This document shows, piece after piece, positions 50,405 to 60,331 of a stretch of 64,000 bases of DNA. Origin of the DNA: Mycobacteriales bacterium (GTDB lineage: Bacteria; Actinomycetota; Actinomycetes; Mycobacteriales; SCTD01). The stretch is taken from assembly GCA_030697205.1 (NCBI GenBank), contig JAUYQP010000030.1:49958-113957 (forward strand), written 5' to 3'. The notes below the pieces were generated by a model. It was given only the letters and a program-made list of their open reading frames with translations. It had not been told where the DNA came from and searched no databases. The position numbers and the translations under genes are program-made. Every line of letters begins with the position of its first letter. Positions within the stretch are counted from its first letter, which is position 1.

Positions 50405-52513
50405 TCAGAACTCCGCGCGGAGCACGAGCACGGAGCGTCCCTCGACCTCGACCGCGTCGCCGATCTTGATGTTGCGACGGTCCGCCTCGTCGCGCATCGG
50501 CGCGGCGGTGTCGAGCTCCACGACCCAGCTCTCACCTGCACCGAGCTCGGGCAGCACGAAGTCGAGCGGCTCGTGGTGGCCGTTGAGGAGGAGGAAGAAC
50601 GAGTCGTCGACGACCGGCTCGCCACGCGGGTCGGGCTCGCGGATGCCCTTGCCGTTGAGGAAGACCGAGACCGACTTCGCAAAGCCGGACTCCCAGTCCT
50701 CGTCGGACATCCAGTCGCCGGCAGGGGTGAACCAGCCGATGTCGCCGAGCTCGGAGCCCTTGACCGCTCGGCCCTTGAAGTGCCGGCGCCGTCGGAAGAC
50801 GGGGTGCTCCCTGCGCAGTCGGGCGAGGCTTGCCGTGAAGTCGGTGAGGACCTCGAAGTCGCGGGCCCGCTCCCAGTCGACCCACGCGATCTCGCTGTCC
50901 TGGGCGTAGACGTTGTTGTTGCCGAGCTGGGTGCGGCCGAGCTCGTCGCCGTGCAACAGCATCGGGACGCCCTGGCTCAGGAACAGCGTGGTGAGGAAGT
51001 TGCGCTTCTGCTGCTCGCGCAGGGCCACGACGTCGAGGTCGTCGGTCTCGCCCTCCACACCGCAGTTCCAGGACGAGTTGTGGCTCTCCCCGTCCTTGCC
51101 GTCCTCGCCGTTGGCCTCGTTGTGCTTGTCGTTGTAGGACACCAGGTCGTGCATCGTGAAGCCGTCGTGCGCGGTGACGAAGTTGATGGAGGCGAAGGGT
51201 CGGCGGCCGTCGTTCTCGTAGAGGTCCGCCGAGCCCGTGAGCCGTGACGCGAACTCGGCGAGCGTGGCCGGCTCACCGCGCCAGTAGTCGCGGACCGTGT
51301 CGCGGTACTTGCCGTTCCACTCGGTCCACAGGGGAGGGAAACCACCCACGTTGTAGCCGTCGTGGCCGATGTCCCAGGGCTCGGCGATGAGCTTGGCCTG
51401 GCTGACGACGGGATCCTGGTGCACGAGGTCGAAGAAGGCCGACAGCCGGTCGACCTCGTGGAACTGCCGGGCGAGGCTGCTCGCGAGGTCGAAGCGGTAG
51501 CCGTCGACGTGCATCTCCGTGACCCAGTACCGCAACGAGTCCATGATCAGCTGCAGCACGTGCGGGCTGCGCATCAGCAGGGTGTTCCCGGTGCCGGTCG
51601 TGTCGTAGTAGTGCTCCTGGTCGCCGTCGACGAGCCGGTAGTAGTTGGCGTTGTCGATGCCGCGGAACGACAGCGTCGGCCCCAGCTGGTTTCCCTCCGC
51701 GGTGTGGTTGTAGACGACGTCGAGGATGACCTCGAGCCCCTCGGCGTGCAGGGCCTTCACCATCGCCTTGAACTCCTGGACCTGCTCGCCGCGCTGCCCG
51801 CGCGAGGAGTAGGCGTTGTGGGGGGCCAGGAAGCCGATGGTGTTGTAGCCCCAGTAGTTGCGCTGCCCGCGCTCGGCGAGGTGGCTGTCGTGCACGAACT
51901 GGTGGACCGGCATGAGCTCGATCGCAGTCACGCCGATGCGCTTGTAGTGCTCGAGCATCACCGGGTGCGCGACGGCGGCGTAGGTCCCGCGGATCTCCTC
52001 GGGGATGCCCGGGTGGGTCTGCGTCAGACCCTTCACGTGCGCCTCGTAGATCACGGTCTCGTTGTACGGCGTACGCGGGTGTCGGTCGTTGTCCCAGTCG
52101 AAGAAGGGGCTGATCACCACCGACTTCGGCATGTGCGGGCCCGAGTCGGCGTCGTTGAACGAGCCGTCGGACCAGGAGTAGCTGAAGCAGGCCTCGCTCC
52201 AGTCGACCTCGCCGTCGACCGCCTTCGCATAGGGGTCGAGCAGCAGCTTCGACGGGTTGCAGCGGTGGCCGTTGGCCGGGTCGAACGGGCCGTGGACCCG
52301 GAAGCCGTAGCGCTGGCCGGGGCCGACGCTCGGGAGGTAGCCGTGCCAGACGAAGCCGTCGCGCTCCCTCAGGTCGATCCGCACCTCGGAGCCCTCGTCG
52401 TCGAACAGGCAGAGCTCGACGCGCTGCGCGACCTCGCTGAACAACGCGATGTTGGTACCGCTGCCGTCGAACGTGGCACCGAGCGGGTAGGGCGAGCCGG
52501 GCCAGATGCGCAA
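50405..52513 (-). CDS. treX: Glycogen debranching enzyme (TreX/GlgX)
   Basis: An isoamylase-type GH13 enzyme that cuts alpha-1,6 branches in glycogen to feed TreY. The 702-residue sequence has an N-terminal CBM48 (GATFDGSGTNIALFSEVAQR), then VILDVVYNHTAEG, MHVDGYRFDLASSL (nucleophile Asp), LIAEPWDIGHDGY (acid Glu) and NFVTAHDGFT. The start is TTG 52513, supported by GGAGGA 6 nt upstream. First gene of the trehalose operon, after the divergently placed promoter near tetR. Confidence 0.96.
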   Translation of the reverse strand: MRIWPGSPYPLGATFDGSGTNIALFSEVAQRVELCLFDDEGSEVRIDLRERDGFVWHGYLPSVGPGQRYGFRVHGPFDPANGHRCNPSKLLLDPYAKAVDGEVDWSEACFSYSWSDGSFNDADSGPHMPKSVVISPFFDWDNDRHPRTPYNETVIYEAHVKGLTQTHPGIPEEIRGTYAAVAHPVMLEHYKRIGVTAIELMPVHQFVHDSHLAERGQRNYWGYNTIGFLAPHNAYSSRGQRGEQVQEFKAMVKALHAEGLEVILDVVYNHTAEGNQLGPTLSFRGIDNANYYRLVDGDQEHYYDTTGTGNTLLMRSPHVLQLIMDSLRYWVTEMHVDGYRFDLASSLARQFHEVDRLSAFFDLVHQDPVVSQAKLIAEPWDIGHDGYNVGGFPPLWTEWNGKYRDTVRDYWRGEPATLAEFASRLTGSADLYENDGRRPFASINFVTAHDGFTMHDLVSYNDKHNEANGEDGKDGESHNSSWNCGVEGETDDLDVVALREQQKRNFLTTLFLSQGVPMLLHGDELGRTQLGNNNVYAQDSEIAWVDWERARDFEVLTDFTASLARLRREHPVFRRRRHFKGRAVKGSELGDIGWFTPAGDWMSDEDWESGFAKSVSVFLNGKGIREPDPRGEPVVDDSFFLLLNGHHEPLDFVLPELGAGESWVVELDTAAPMRDEADRRNIKIGDAVEVEGRSVLVLRAEF

Positions 52514-52551
52514 GGTGGTCCTCCGAACGGTGGCAGTATCCGAGGGTCTGC

Positions 52552-53193
52552 CTACCCCGCCTGCTCCTCCCGCAACTCCTCGCCAGGTGTGAGCGCCGCC
52601 ACGAACAACCGGGTCAGCTCGCCCACGATGGGCTCGACGTCGGGCCGCGGCTCCGGCTGCTGCACCCAGTCGGCCAGCACCTCGGAGACAGCACCCGCGA
52701 GGGCGAGGGCGATGGTCCGGTCCCCGGCATCGCTGCGGCGGCGCAACGACCTCGTCTCGGACTGGATGTGCGCGGCGAAACCCGCCAGCGCCGCGGCCCG
52801 GTCGCTCTTCATCAAGGGAGTGCTGCGGGCCTCGCTGCTGACGACCAGCGCGCGCCGCGGGTCATCGGTGAGGAAGCGGACGTAGGTGCCGAGCCCGGCC
52901 CGGGTCCGGGCCTCGAGGTCGTGCGGGGCCTTGGCGACAGCGTCCAGGCACAGCTGGGTGGCTTCCGTGACGAGCCGGTCGTAGACGGCGCGCAGCAGGT
53001 GCTCGCGGGTCTCGTACTCCTCGTAGAAGGAGCGCGTCGCCACGGCGGCGACCTGGCAGAGGCGCTCGATGCTGGCCCCCGACCAGCCCACCGTGCCGAA
53101 CAGCGCCAGGCCGGCGTCCTCGAGTCGCTGTCGACGGTCGGCCCTGCGCTCGGCCTCCGAGCGCCCTCCGTAGACCCGCCCGACTTGTGTCAT
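52552..53193 (-). CDS. TetR-family transcription regulator
   Basis: A 213-residue regulator with an N-terminal HTH (DAGLALFGTVGWSGASIERLC and SFYEEYETREHLLRAVYDRL) and a helical ligand domain. ATG 53193 follows TAGTGT (53201-53206) by 7 nt, so the longer frame to 53238 is rejected. It lies upstream of treX on the same strand, 38 nt from the treX start, so it may regulate the trehalose genes or be a read-through neighbour. The imperfect dyad at 53230-53247 may be its operator. Confidence 0.9.
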   Translation of the reverse strand: MTQVGRVYGGRSEAERRADRRQRLEDAGLALFGTVGWSGASIERLCQVAAVATRSFYEEYETREHLLRAVYDRLVTEATQLCLDAVAKAPHDLEARTRAGLGTYVRFLTDDPRRALVVSSEARSTPLMKSDRAAALAGFAAHIQSETRSLRRRSDAGDRTIALALAGAVSEVLADWVQQPEPRPDVEPIVGELTRLFVAALTPGEELREEQAG

Positions 53194-53263
53194 CTTGGTC
53201 ACACTAGCGGGCATACGTCGGCCCGGCCCGTCTGTCATACGAGACAGCGTGCCCGGCCCAGGC

Positions 53264-56050
53264 TCACTCGATGCGTCGTACGCCGTGCTCCTGCTGGGTG
53301 CGCAGCCGACGCACGCCGGCCACCGACGCCATGGCCATCGAGGCGAGCAGGACGACCTGCGCGCCCCGCTCGCGGCGGCTCTGCCGGTCGACCATGGCCA
53401 GCTCGGTGTCGTCGGTCGGTCGCTCGGTGCCGTTGAGGGCGAGCGCGAGCTGGAGCTGCTCCTGCTGCTCGAGCATCGCGGCCGTCATCGGGTTGACCTG
53501 GACCTGGACCTGCGCCTGGGGCTGGACCTGCGGCTGCGCCGCGGGGGCCGGGGGAGCGGGCGGAGGCAGCGCGGGCTGGACCGGCTGCGGCGGCGGCGCG
53601 ATCGCGGGCTCGACCTCCGGCAGCGGCCGGATCACCCGGGCGGCGGCCTTGACGCACCTGAGGTTGGTGCGCGTGACCGCGACCTTGGTGCCGCGCAGCC
53701 GGCTCTCGAGCGTCGTGAGGTACTTCCCCGGGGGGATGTCGGCGCAGCTGTAGGTCACCGAGAAGCGCAGCGTGTTGTCCACCGACACGTTGACGCCCTT
53801 GAGCCCGGCCGCCGAGATCGAGCCGACGGCGTTGCTGCCGGTGGTGGTGTTGAGGGTGACATCCTGGCGGTCGACCAGGCCCTTGAGCAGGGAGACGAGC
53901 GCGTCGCGGAAGTCGCTCGCGCTGCCGCAGACCAGCGGGTCGCCCTCGAGGGTGCGCACCCCGGTCTTGGGGTCGCAGACCGCGCCGCCCTTCGGGGCCA
54001 CCGTCCCGGTGCCCAGGGCGACGCGCTTGAGGTCGCTGATGGCCTCTTTGCCGCTCGGGTCGATGCCCAGGTGCAGGACCTTCTGCTCTTTGAGGTCGTC
54101 GATGACCTTCTGCACGTCGAGCTCGCCGGCGGCGGTCTCCGGGCTGCCGGCGGGCCACTCGGGACGCTCGTTCTTGTTGACGAAGGGCTCGTCGGTCGCG
54201 TGGACGATCACGCGGCGGATGAAGCGGTTCTGCCGCCAACCGGCCCTCTGCCCCGGGTCGATCGTCAGGGCACCCTGCGACTCGACGATGTCGACGCCCT
54301 CGCCGTTGAGGAGCTGGTCGAGCGCGAGGACCTGCGCCTCGTTGGCGTTGAAGGCGGTGCCCTTGTTGACCGTCGCGGTGCTGGGGACGCAGCGCACGCG
54401 CAGCTGGTTGACCTTCGCGGCGAAGTCCGGCCCGGGCTCGCTGATGCGCGCGAGCAGCTTAAAGACCTCGGGCTTGACGTAGGGCAGCTCGGTGTCGCCT
54501 TCGTCGCAGGTCTTGCCGGGGTCGACGACCGGGTAGGGGGCGCTGCCGCGCGAGGGCCCGGTGGTGAAGAACGCCAGCCCGACATTGACGTCGATCTTGT
54601 CGCGGGCGAGTGCGTTGGTGATGGCGTTGGTGTTCTCCCGCAGCGCCTTGATGTAGGGCAGCATCGTCGGCGAGGTGTCGACGAGGTACATCACGTCGAG
54701 CGGGGTGGGGTTCTCCGGCAGGGTCAGCACGTAGTCGACCTTGCGGCTGTCGCCCTGCTCCAACTCGAGCTGCGCGCTCGGCGGAGAGATCGACCCCGCC
54801 CGCGGGGGAGTGGGTGGCACGTTGCCCTGCGGCGGCGGCACGGTCACCGGGTCGGTGCCCGGCGGCAGGGGGTCGACGTAGCGGATGAGCGTGTGACCCG
54901 CGATGGCGTGAAAGGTCGAGTCGCCGCTCTGGTCGCCCGTGAGCGTGCCGGCGCGCGGCGGGGTCTTGGCCTTGGCCGGGATCGTGGCGCCGGTGCGCGG
55001 GTCGACCAGCGCCACGTCGCCGTCGGACTCGACCGCGACGAGGTCCGAGCCGTCGCGGTACGCGGCCGAGGTGATGCCGCCAGGCACCGGGGTCCGGCTG
55101 GTGGTCGCCATGCCGTCGCTGGAGTAGGTGGCCGACCCGTCGGCCCCGAAGGCCGCGGCCTCGCCCGGGTCCATGGCGACGACGGCGGTGCGGCCGCTCG
55201 CGCCGGCCACGGCCTCGAAGGTGCGGGCGCCGTCGTCGGAGCGCAGCAGCTGCCCGCCCGCGATCGCGTAGACGAGGTCGGGGTCGCGGCGGTCGACAGC
55301 CATGTCGGTGATCGCGCGGTCACCGCCGGGCAGGTCACCGGCCTCGGTGCGGACGCCCCAGGTGCGGCCACCGTCGGTGCTGGCGTAGACGAGGCCGGGG
55401 GTGGGGACCTGACCGCCGGGGACGCCGGGCAGCGGCGGGAGCGTGCCCCCGCCGTCGTCGCCGCCCGCTCCGGTGGGGCTGATGGAGAGGTAGACGGTGC
55501 GGCCGTTGTCGGCCGGCGCGAGCACGCCGGGGGAGCCCTGCGCGGGCAGGCCCTGCTCGGACGTGGCCCAACCACCGCCCGTGCCGTCGCTGGCCCCGAG
55601 CACCCGCGGTCGGCTGCTGGCGCCGCTGCCCTCACGGACCGCCAGCAGGCCGCGGCCGCCCTTGAGCAGGGCGGCCGCCGTGATGCGCGCCGTCACCGCG
55701 GACAGCCCGCCGACGCCCGGCTCCGGCGTGAAGGTGAAGGACTCCTGCCACGAGCAGCCGTTTGTGGTGGAGGACTGGACGGTCACGCCGTTGGTGACGA
55801 GCTGTCGCCGGGCGGACTCGGACTGGACGGCGTAGTTGGCGATCCGGTCGCTGGCGCCGCTGCCCTCGACCCCGCGGAACGCGGGCACGTCGGTGGCCTG
55901 CCAGGGCAGGTCCTCCGTGGCCGTGCCGCAGGTGAGGGCGCCGGTCTTCGCGTACGACGACACCGACGGGGCGGTCCAGGGCGCGACCGCGGGGACGACG
56001 GCCGCGAGGGCCGCCGCTCCCGCGATCGCGCGCCAGCGAGCAGCAGGCAC
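53264..56050 (-). CDS. Membrane-anchored VWA-domain protein (928 aa), coupled to FtsH paralogue
   Basis: A large predicted surface protein: signal/anchor (about 8-28), a first half with propeller-like repeats and Asp-box-like units (STDGGRTW, SDDGARTF), a Pro-rich linker (about 395-420), a VWA domain with metal site D458-T-S-P-T, several Cys-containing segments, a low-complexity Gln/Pro/Val run near residue 850, and a C-terminal transmembrane helix (VVLLASMAMASVAGV) with basic tail. The MIDAS has Thr where Ser is common. Its GTG start is 2 nt after the FtsH stop, so translation is coupled. Function unknown; the FtsH paralogue is the likely partner. Confidence 0.8.
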   Translation of the reverse strand: MPAARWRAIAGAAALAAVVPAVAPWTAPSVSSYAKTGALTCGTATEDLPWQATDVPAFRGVEGSGASDRIANYAVQSESARRQLVTNGVTVQSSTTNGCSWQESFTFTPEPGVGGLSAVTARITAAALLKGGRGLLAVREGSGASSRPRVLGASDGTGGGWATSEQGLPAQGSPGVLAPADNGRTVYLSISPTGAGGDDGGGTLPPLPGVPGGQVPTPGLVYASTDGGRTWGVRTEAGDLPGGDRAITDMAVDRRDPDLVYAIAGGQLLRSDDGARTFEAVAGASGRTAVVAMDPGEAAAFGADGSATYSSDGMATTSRTPVPGGITSAAYRDGSDLVAVESDGDVALVDPRTGATIPAKAKTPPRAGTLTGDQSGDSTFHAIAGHTLIRYVDPLPPGTDPVTVPPPQGNVPPTPPRAGSISPPSAQLELEQGDSRKVDYVLTLPENPTPLDVMYLVDTSPTMLPYIKALRENTNAITNALARDKIDVNVGLAFFTTGPSRGSAPYPVVDPGKTCDEGDTELPYVKPEVFKLLARISEPGPDFAAKVNQLRVRCVPSTATVNKGTAFNANEAQVLALDQLLNGEGVDIVESQGALTIDPGQRAGWRQNRFIRRVIVHATDEPFVNKNERPEWPAGSPETAAGELDVQKVIDDLKEQKVLHLGIDPSGKEAISDLKRVALGTGTVAPKGGAVCDPKTGVRTLEGDPLVCGSASDFRDALVSLLKGLVDRQDVTLNTTTGSNAVGSISAAGLKGVNVSVDNTLRFSVTYSCADIPPGKYLTTLESRLRGTKVAVTRTNLRCVKAAARVIRPLPEVEPAIAPPPQPVQPALPPPAPPAPAAQPQVQPQAQVQVQVNPMTAAMLEQQEQLQLALALNGTERPTDDTELAMVDRQSRRERGAQVVLLASMAMASVAGVRRLRTQQEHGVRRIE

Positions 56051-56052
56051 CG

Positions 56053-58254
56053 TCAGGCCCGGTCCTTGGTCCGCGCCGTGACGGTCTTCGGGGCGGGCGC
56101 CGTCGCGGCGCTGACCTTGACCTTGCGGGTCTTGGCGGCGGCCGTGCCCGTCCTGCGCACGGTGCGCTGCGCCGGGGTGCGGGAGGCGATCTGCTTCATC
56201 AGCGGCGCGAGGGCGTCGTGCAGGACCTGGTCCTCGAGGGTCTCCTCGGCGTCGAGCCGCGCCGCGAGGGCGTCGAGCTCGCCGCGGTGGGCCCGCAGGA
56301 TGGCCGTCGCCTCGGCCTGGGCGTCGTCGATGAGGGTGCGGATGGCCGCCTCGACCTCGCGCTGGGTCTCGTCGGACAGGTCGATGAGCGAGTTGTCGTC
56401 GCCGAGGAAGCCCTCGCCGGCCTTGACCTGCAGGCGCACCCGACCGACGGCGTCGCTCATGCCGTAGCGGGTCACCATGTCGCGGGCCAGGTCGGTGGCG
56501 TGCTCGAGGTCCTGCTCGGCACCGGTCGAGGGCTCGCCGAGCACGAGCTCCTCGGCGGCCATGCCGCCCAGGGTCGCGACCAGCTGCTTGTGCAGGTCGC
56601 TGCGGGTCAGCAGGGTGGCCTCGCTGTCGCCGAAGGTGGCGGCGGCCAGCGTGCGGCCACGGCCGAGCACGGTGACGCGGTGGAGGTCCTCGAGCCGGCC
56701 GAGGGTCGCAGCCACGACGACGTGGCCGATCTCGTGGTACGCCGCGCGCAGGCGCTCCTCGGCGGTGAGGACGCGACCGCGGCGCTGCGGGCCCTCGAGG
56801 ACGCGGACGATCGCGTCCTCGAGCTCGCGCTGGTGGATCTGCGAGCCCTTCTGGCGGATGGTGAGCAGGGCGGCCTCGTTGACGACGGACGCGAGGTCGG
56901 CTCCGGTGAAGCCGGGGGTCCGCTGGGCGACGCGCTCAAGGTCCACGTCGGGCGCCAGCGGCTTCTTGCCGGCGTGGATCTTGAGGATCCGCTCGCGGCC
57001 CTCGGCGTCCGGGCGCTCGACGGTGATGTGGCGGTCGAAGCGACCCGGGCGCATCAGCGCTGGGTCGAGGATGTCGGGACGGTTGGTGGCCGCGATGACC
57101 ACGACGCCGGTCGAGACGTCGAAGCCGTCCATCTCGACGAGCAGCTGGTTGAGGGTCTGCTCGCGCTCGTCCGACCCACCGCCGCCACCGCCGGAGCCGC
57201 GCTTGCGGCCGGCGGCGTCCAGCTCGTCGATGAAGACGATCGCGGGAGCGACGGCGTTGACGCGCTTGAACAGGTCGCGGATGCGGGCCGCGCCGACACC
57301 GACGAGCGACTCGACGAACTCCGCACCGGCGACGGAGAAGAACGGCACGCCGGCCTCGCCGGCGACGGCGCGGGCGAGCAGGGTCTTGCCCGTCCCGGGC
57401 GGGCCGAACAGCAGGACGCCCTTGGGCGGGGTGGCGCCGAGTGCCTTGTACTTCGCCGGGTCCTTGAGGTAGTCGCGGACCTCGGCCAGCTCGACGACGG
57501 CCTCGTCGGCGCCGCCGACGTCGGCGAAGGTCACCGAGGAGCCGCCGGTGCGGCTGCCGTCGTCGACCTTGCCGAAGTTGGTGACCTCACCGATCGCGGA
57601 GCCGCCCGAGCCCTTGCCGACGAACAGCAGGCCGAACAGGTTGGCCAGGATCAGCACCGGGAGCAGGAACTCCGTGACGGTGCGCAGCCGCTTCTTGCCG
57701 GTCTGCTCGTCGGTGGAGTAGGAGGCTCCGGAGGCCTTGAGGGTGTCGGTGACGCGGCCGGTCTGGGCACCGCCCGAGGTGAAGTTGACGAACACCTCGG
57801 CGCGGCCGTCAGGCACGTTGATGACCTGCGGCGTGATGGCGTCCTTGCGGTCCGCGGCCAGGACGAGGGCGTCCTCGGTGGTGCGCAGCTGCAGCAGCAC
57901 GGCGCTGTCCTCGTCGAGGATCGTCGCCTTCTCGATGCGGTTGCCCAGGGCGAGGGCGTCGAACTGCGAGGTGGTGATCTCGCGCACGTCCGGGCCGGAG
58001 TTGACGTGGATCAGCGAGGTGATGAAGAGCAGGAACAGCGCGACCAGGGTGGCGACGAGGGTGAAGAACAGCCCCTTGCCGCCCGGGCCCTTGGTGGCGG
58101 CGCGCTTGCGCTTCCACGCGGCGTAGCTGGCCTTGAGGCGCTCGACGCGCCCCTCGGGCACGACCTTCTGCGCGGGCTCCGAGACCGATGCGGCGGTGGG
58201 CACCGCCGGGCTCTCTGTGGGCTCGGCAGTGGCGCCGCTGGTGGGGCTGGCCAC
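56053..58254 (-). CDS. Divergent FtsH-like membrane AAA metalloprotease
   Basis: A 733-residue FtsH paralogue. Two N-terminal helices flank a small extracytoplasmic domain (about 65-85 and 180-200), then AAA with Walker A GPPGTGKT (284-291), Walker B VFIDELDA, second-region-of-homology [18 protein letters not shown], and the M41 protease with HEIGH (507-511) and third zinc ligand D582. The pore loop reads [10 protein letters not shown]317 replaces the Phe of canonical FVEMFVGVG, and HEIGH replaces HEAGH. Zinc ligands are intact. GTG 58254 has AGGAGG 5 nt upstream. The VWA gene follows by 2 nt. The canonical housekeeping ftsH must lie elsewhere, if present. Confidence 0.9.
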   Translation of the reverse strand: MASPTSGATAEPTESPAVPTAASVSEPAQKVVPEGRVERLKASYAAWKRKRAATKGPGGKGLFFTLVATLVALFLLFITSLIHVNSGPDVREITTSQFDALALGNRIEKATILDEDSAVLLQLRTTEDALVLAADRKDAITPQVINVPDGRAEVFVNFTSGGAQTGRVTDTLKASGASYSTDEQTGKKRLRTVTEFLLPVLILANLFGLLFVGKGSGGSAIGEVTNFGKVDDGSRTGGSSVTFADVGGADEAVVELAEVRDYLKDPAKYKALGATPPKGVLLFGPPGTGKTLLARAVAGEAGVPFFSVAGAEFVESLVGVGAARIRDLFKRVNAVAPAIVFIDELDAAGRKRGSGGGGGGSDEREQTLNQLLVEMDGFDVSTGVVVIAATNRPDILDPALMRPGRFDRHITVERPDAEGRERILKIHAGKKPLAPDVDLERVAQRTPGFTGADLASVVNEAALLTIRQKGSQIHQRELEDAIVRVLEGPQRRGRVLTAEERLRAAYHEIGHVVVAATLGRLEDLHRVTVLGRGRTLAAATFGDSEATLLTRSDLHKQLVATLGGMAAEELVLGEPSTGAEQDLEHATDLARDMVTRYGMSDAVGRVRLQVKAGEGFLGDDNSLIDLSDETQREVEAAIRTLIDDAQAEATAILRAHRGELDALAARLDAEETLEDQVLHDALAPLMKQIASRTPAQRTVRRTGTAAAKTRKVKVSAATAPAPKTVTARTKDRA

Positions 58255-58523
58255 GGGACCTCCTCGCCGGTGCGGTGGGCGCCCGGCATCGATGCGTGCG
58301 TTGGGGGGACGCGGGCGCGCCCTGCTTTGAGGAGTCAGGAGGCCCGTGCCGGGTTCACGGGGCAGAACAGGTCGTGCTGAGGGGTGGTGTCACAGTTCGC
58401 CGTCCGGGGCAGACATCCTGCTCCCGGGGGAGGCCGACATTGTGACGCACAGCACCTCGAACGGGGCAAGCGTGTCACGTCACGGTCGTGTGAACTCTTC
58501 CGGCACCGGCTCTCGGCGGACGG

Positions 58524-58985
58524 TCAGCCCGTGGCGCCGAGGACCGTCCACCCGGACAGCAGGTCCGCGAGGTCGGTGACGTCCAGCGTCGCGGCCTCAC
58601 TCTGCGCGGTGGCCTGCGCGGCCGCCGTGCGCTCCTTCTCGTCCCGTGCTGCAGCCCGCAGCGCCGCACGCTCAGCGGCGGCAGTACTGGGGGTGGTGCT
58701 GGCAGTGGTGCCGGCGGCTTGTGCCGATCGCGCCGCCCGGGCAGCAGCCCCCACGGCACGCCGCTCCATCTCCGCGCGCACGGGCCGCGCGGCCCGTGCG
58801 CGCTCGGCCTGGAAGGTCCCGGCGAGCGACTGGAAGGCATCGGTCGGGTCGACGACCTGCGTCCCGCGCGTGTACTGGCGTTGCCCGCAGCGCGAGCAGC
58901 GGTGCAGCACCACTCCCGGGCCGGCCGGACCGGGGGAGGACAGGACGATCTCCTGGAGCACCGCCCCGCAGCAGCTGTCGCCCAT
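58524..58985 (-). CDS. Hypothetical protein with N-terminal Cys cluster
   Basis: A 153-residue protein. The first 35 residues hold Cys in SCCGAVL and RCSRCGQRQY, a likely zinc ribbon, followed by an Ala/Glu/Arg-rich helix region (about 60-135) that looks coiled. No named family. ATG 58985 is preceded by AGGGA. It reads away from the FtsH/VWA pair and lies beside the tRNA cluster. The 269-bp gap on its right-to-left side (58255-58523) shows no gene. Confidence 0.55.
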   Translation of the reverse strand: MGDSCCGAVLQEIVLSSPGPAGPGVVLHRCSRCGQRQYTRGTQVVDPTDAFQSLAGTFQAERARAARPVRAEMERRAVGAAARAARSAQAAGTTASTTPSTAAAERAALRAAARDEKERTAAAQATAQSEAATLDVTDLADLLSGWTVLGATG

Positions 58986-59154
58986 GTTCGTCCCTATGCG
59001 CCCTGTGCGGACCCGTGTCCGCTTCGCCCTTGAGCCTGGCCGAGCAGAGCGGTCCGCGCCATGGTCACCTCGGGCCAGATCCGGTGCGACCGCCTGCGCG
59101 TGGCGCTGCTCCGTCTGGGTCAAGCGCCCGCTGGTGGAACGGCCGGTAACGCGA

Positions 59155-59183
59155 AGAACCGCCGGTCACCGACCGGCGGTTCT
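59155..59183. terminator. Perfect 13-bp hairpin after the tRNA cluster
   Basis: Arms 59155-59167 and 59171-59183 are fully complementary with a 3-nt loop. On the minus strand it lies 9 nt after tRNA-Val, so it probably ends the Gly-Cys-Val tRNA transcript. Confidence 0.75.
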
Positions 59184-59191
59184 CGAACGAG

Positions 59192-59265
59192 TGGACGATA
59201 CAGGACTTGAACCTGTGACCTCTTCCGTGTCAAGGAAGCGCGCTACCAGACTGCGCCAATCGTCC
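59192..59265 (-). tRNA. tRNA-Val(GAC)
   Basis: A 74-nt cloverleaf: acceptor GGACGAT/ATCGTCC, anticodon stem CTTCC/GGAAG with loop TTGACAC (GAC), T-loop GGTTCAAGTCC, discriminator A. The 3' CCA is not encoded. Confidence 0.95.
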
Positions 59266-59295
59266 GAGCTGTGCAGTTGTGGTGCGGGGCCTACG

Positions 59296-59367
59296 AGGCC
59301 GGGGCGGGAATCGAACCCGCGTACAGGGATTTGCAGTCCCTTGCCTAAGCCACTCGGCCACCCGGCC
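59296..59367 (-). tRNA. tRNA-Cys(GCA)
   Basis: A 72-nt cloverleaf: acceptor GGCCGGG/CCCGGCC, anticodon GCA within GGGACTGCAAATCCC, T-loop GGTTCGATTCC, discriminator T. Confidence 0.95.
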
Positions 59368-59423
59368 GGGACCGGCGCCGCGAGGCGCCGGCACCAGCGA
59401 CAGCGCCCGAGGGGCGCTCACCG

Positions 59424-59496
59424 AGCGGACGACGGGATTCGAACCCGCGACCCCAACCTTGGCAAGGTTGTGCTCTACCAACTGAGCCACGTCCGC
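59424..59496 (-). tRNA. tRNA-Gly(GCC)
   Basis: A 73-nt cloverleaf: acceptor GCGGACG/CGTCCGC, anticodon GCC within AACCTTGCCAAGGTT, T-loop GGTTCGAATCC, discriminator T. First of the three-tRNA cluster on the minus strand. Confidence 0.95.
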
Positions 59497-59583
59497 GTGC
59501 GACACGGTGTCGTGGGGCAGGCCCCACAGCATCGTCCGCCGATCGAGAAACCTAGCAGATGCGCGGCCGGGTCGAGTGCCGTG

Positions 59584-60054
59584 TCAGGTCTCCGGCTCGG
59601 CCCACAGCAGCAGGGCGAGCTCGGCGTCGACGTCGACGTGGTCACCCTCGGTGCCGGTGGGGACGGCCTCGTAGGTCTGGCCGAGGAACTCGACGAGCTC
59701 CGGCAGCGGCACCTCGAACAGCGCGCGCCCCGAGGGCGACGACAGCGACAGGCACACGATGGCCTGCGAGGGGGTGCCAGCCTGGGAGGCGGGACCCGGA
59801 GCGGTCGGCCAGACCTGCACGTCACCCTCCCCGACGGGCCCGGCGACGCCGTCGGTGAGCAACTGGCGGGCGAAGGTCCACTCCACGACGTCGGTGCCTG
59901 AGCCCTCGGACCCACTGGTGTGGAAGGCGACGGAGACCGCGTAGGGGTCTGCGACGTCGTAGCGCAGGTCCGCCCGAACGGGCAGGGAGGTCGCGCCGGG
60001 CACGACGAGGCGCAACTGCAACTCGGTGCTGACGGTGACGGGACGGGCCGTCAT
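59584..60054 (-). CDS. SsgA-family sporulation/cell-division regulator
   Basis: A 156-residue SsgA-like protein. Features: VSTELQLRLVVPGATSLPVRADLRYD, PYAVSVAFHTS, WTFARQLLTDGVAGPVGEGDVQVWP and LSLSSPSGRALFEVPLPELVEFL, matching the SALP family. In streptomycetes these proteins direct septum placement (SsgB recruits FtsZ) and are found mainly in morphologically complex actinomycetes. ATG 60054 has GGAGGT 8 nt upstream. It sits between the tRNA cluster and an ECF sigma gene on the opposite strand. Confidence 0.92.
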   Translation of the reverse strand: MTARPVTVSTELQLRLVVPGATSLPVRADLRYDVADPYAVSVAFHTSGSEGSGTDVVEWTFARQLLTDGVAGPVGEGDVQVWPTAPGPASQAGTPSQAIVCLSLSSPSGRALFEVPLPELVEFLGQTYEAVPTGTEGDHVDVDAELALLLWAEPET

Positions 60055-60331
60055 CTGGTGACCTCCGGGTGACTGCGGGTCGTGCCGACCCTCTCGCCAG
60101 TGTGGTCCCCCGCGCGGTCGCGGCTCAACCACCCTCACCCGTTCGGCGGCACAGGGACCGGGCAAACAGGACGAAACAGACATCAGGGCAGGGAGTACGA
60201 CGAGAGCGACTCCCGCGTCGGCCTCGTTCGGGTGAGGCCGGGGACACGGAGCGTGCAGACCGCGCGCCGCGGCGCGGCCGCGGGTACTTTCGGGAGACCG
60301 TAGGCAGGCATCCCATCCGGGACGGCCTGTC

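Noticed and set aside
48068..51247. 1,059-residue plus-strand open frame
   Set aside because: Shadow of treY/treX in a high-GC frame; no coherent domain or start signal.
53195..56467. 1,090-residue plus-strand open frame
   Set aside because: Antisense to the VWA gene; composition is typical of GC-rich shadow frames.
59192..59496. tRNA cluster as an integration site
   Set aside because: No duplicated tRNA 3' end or integrase is seen nearby; flanking genes look like core chromosome.
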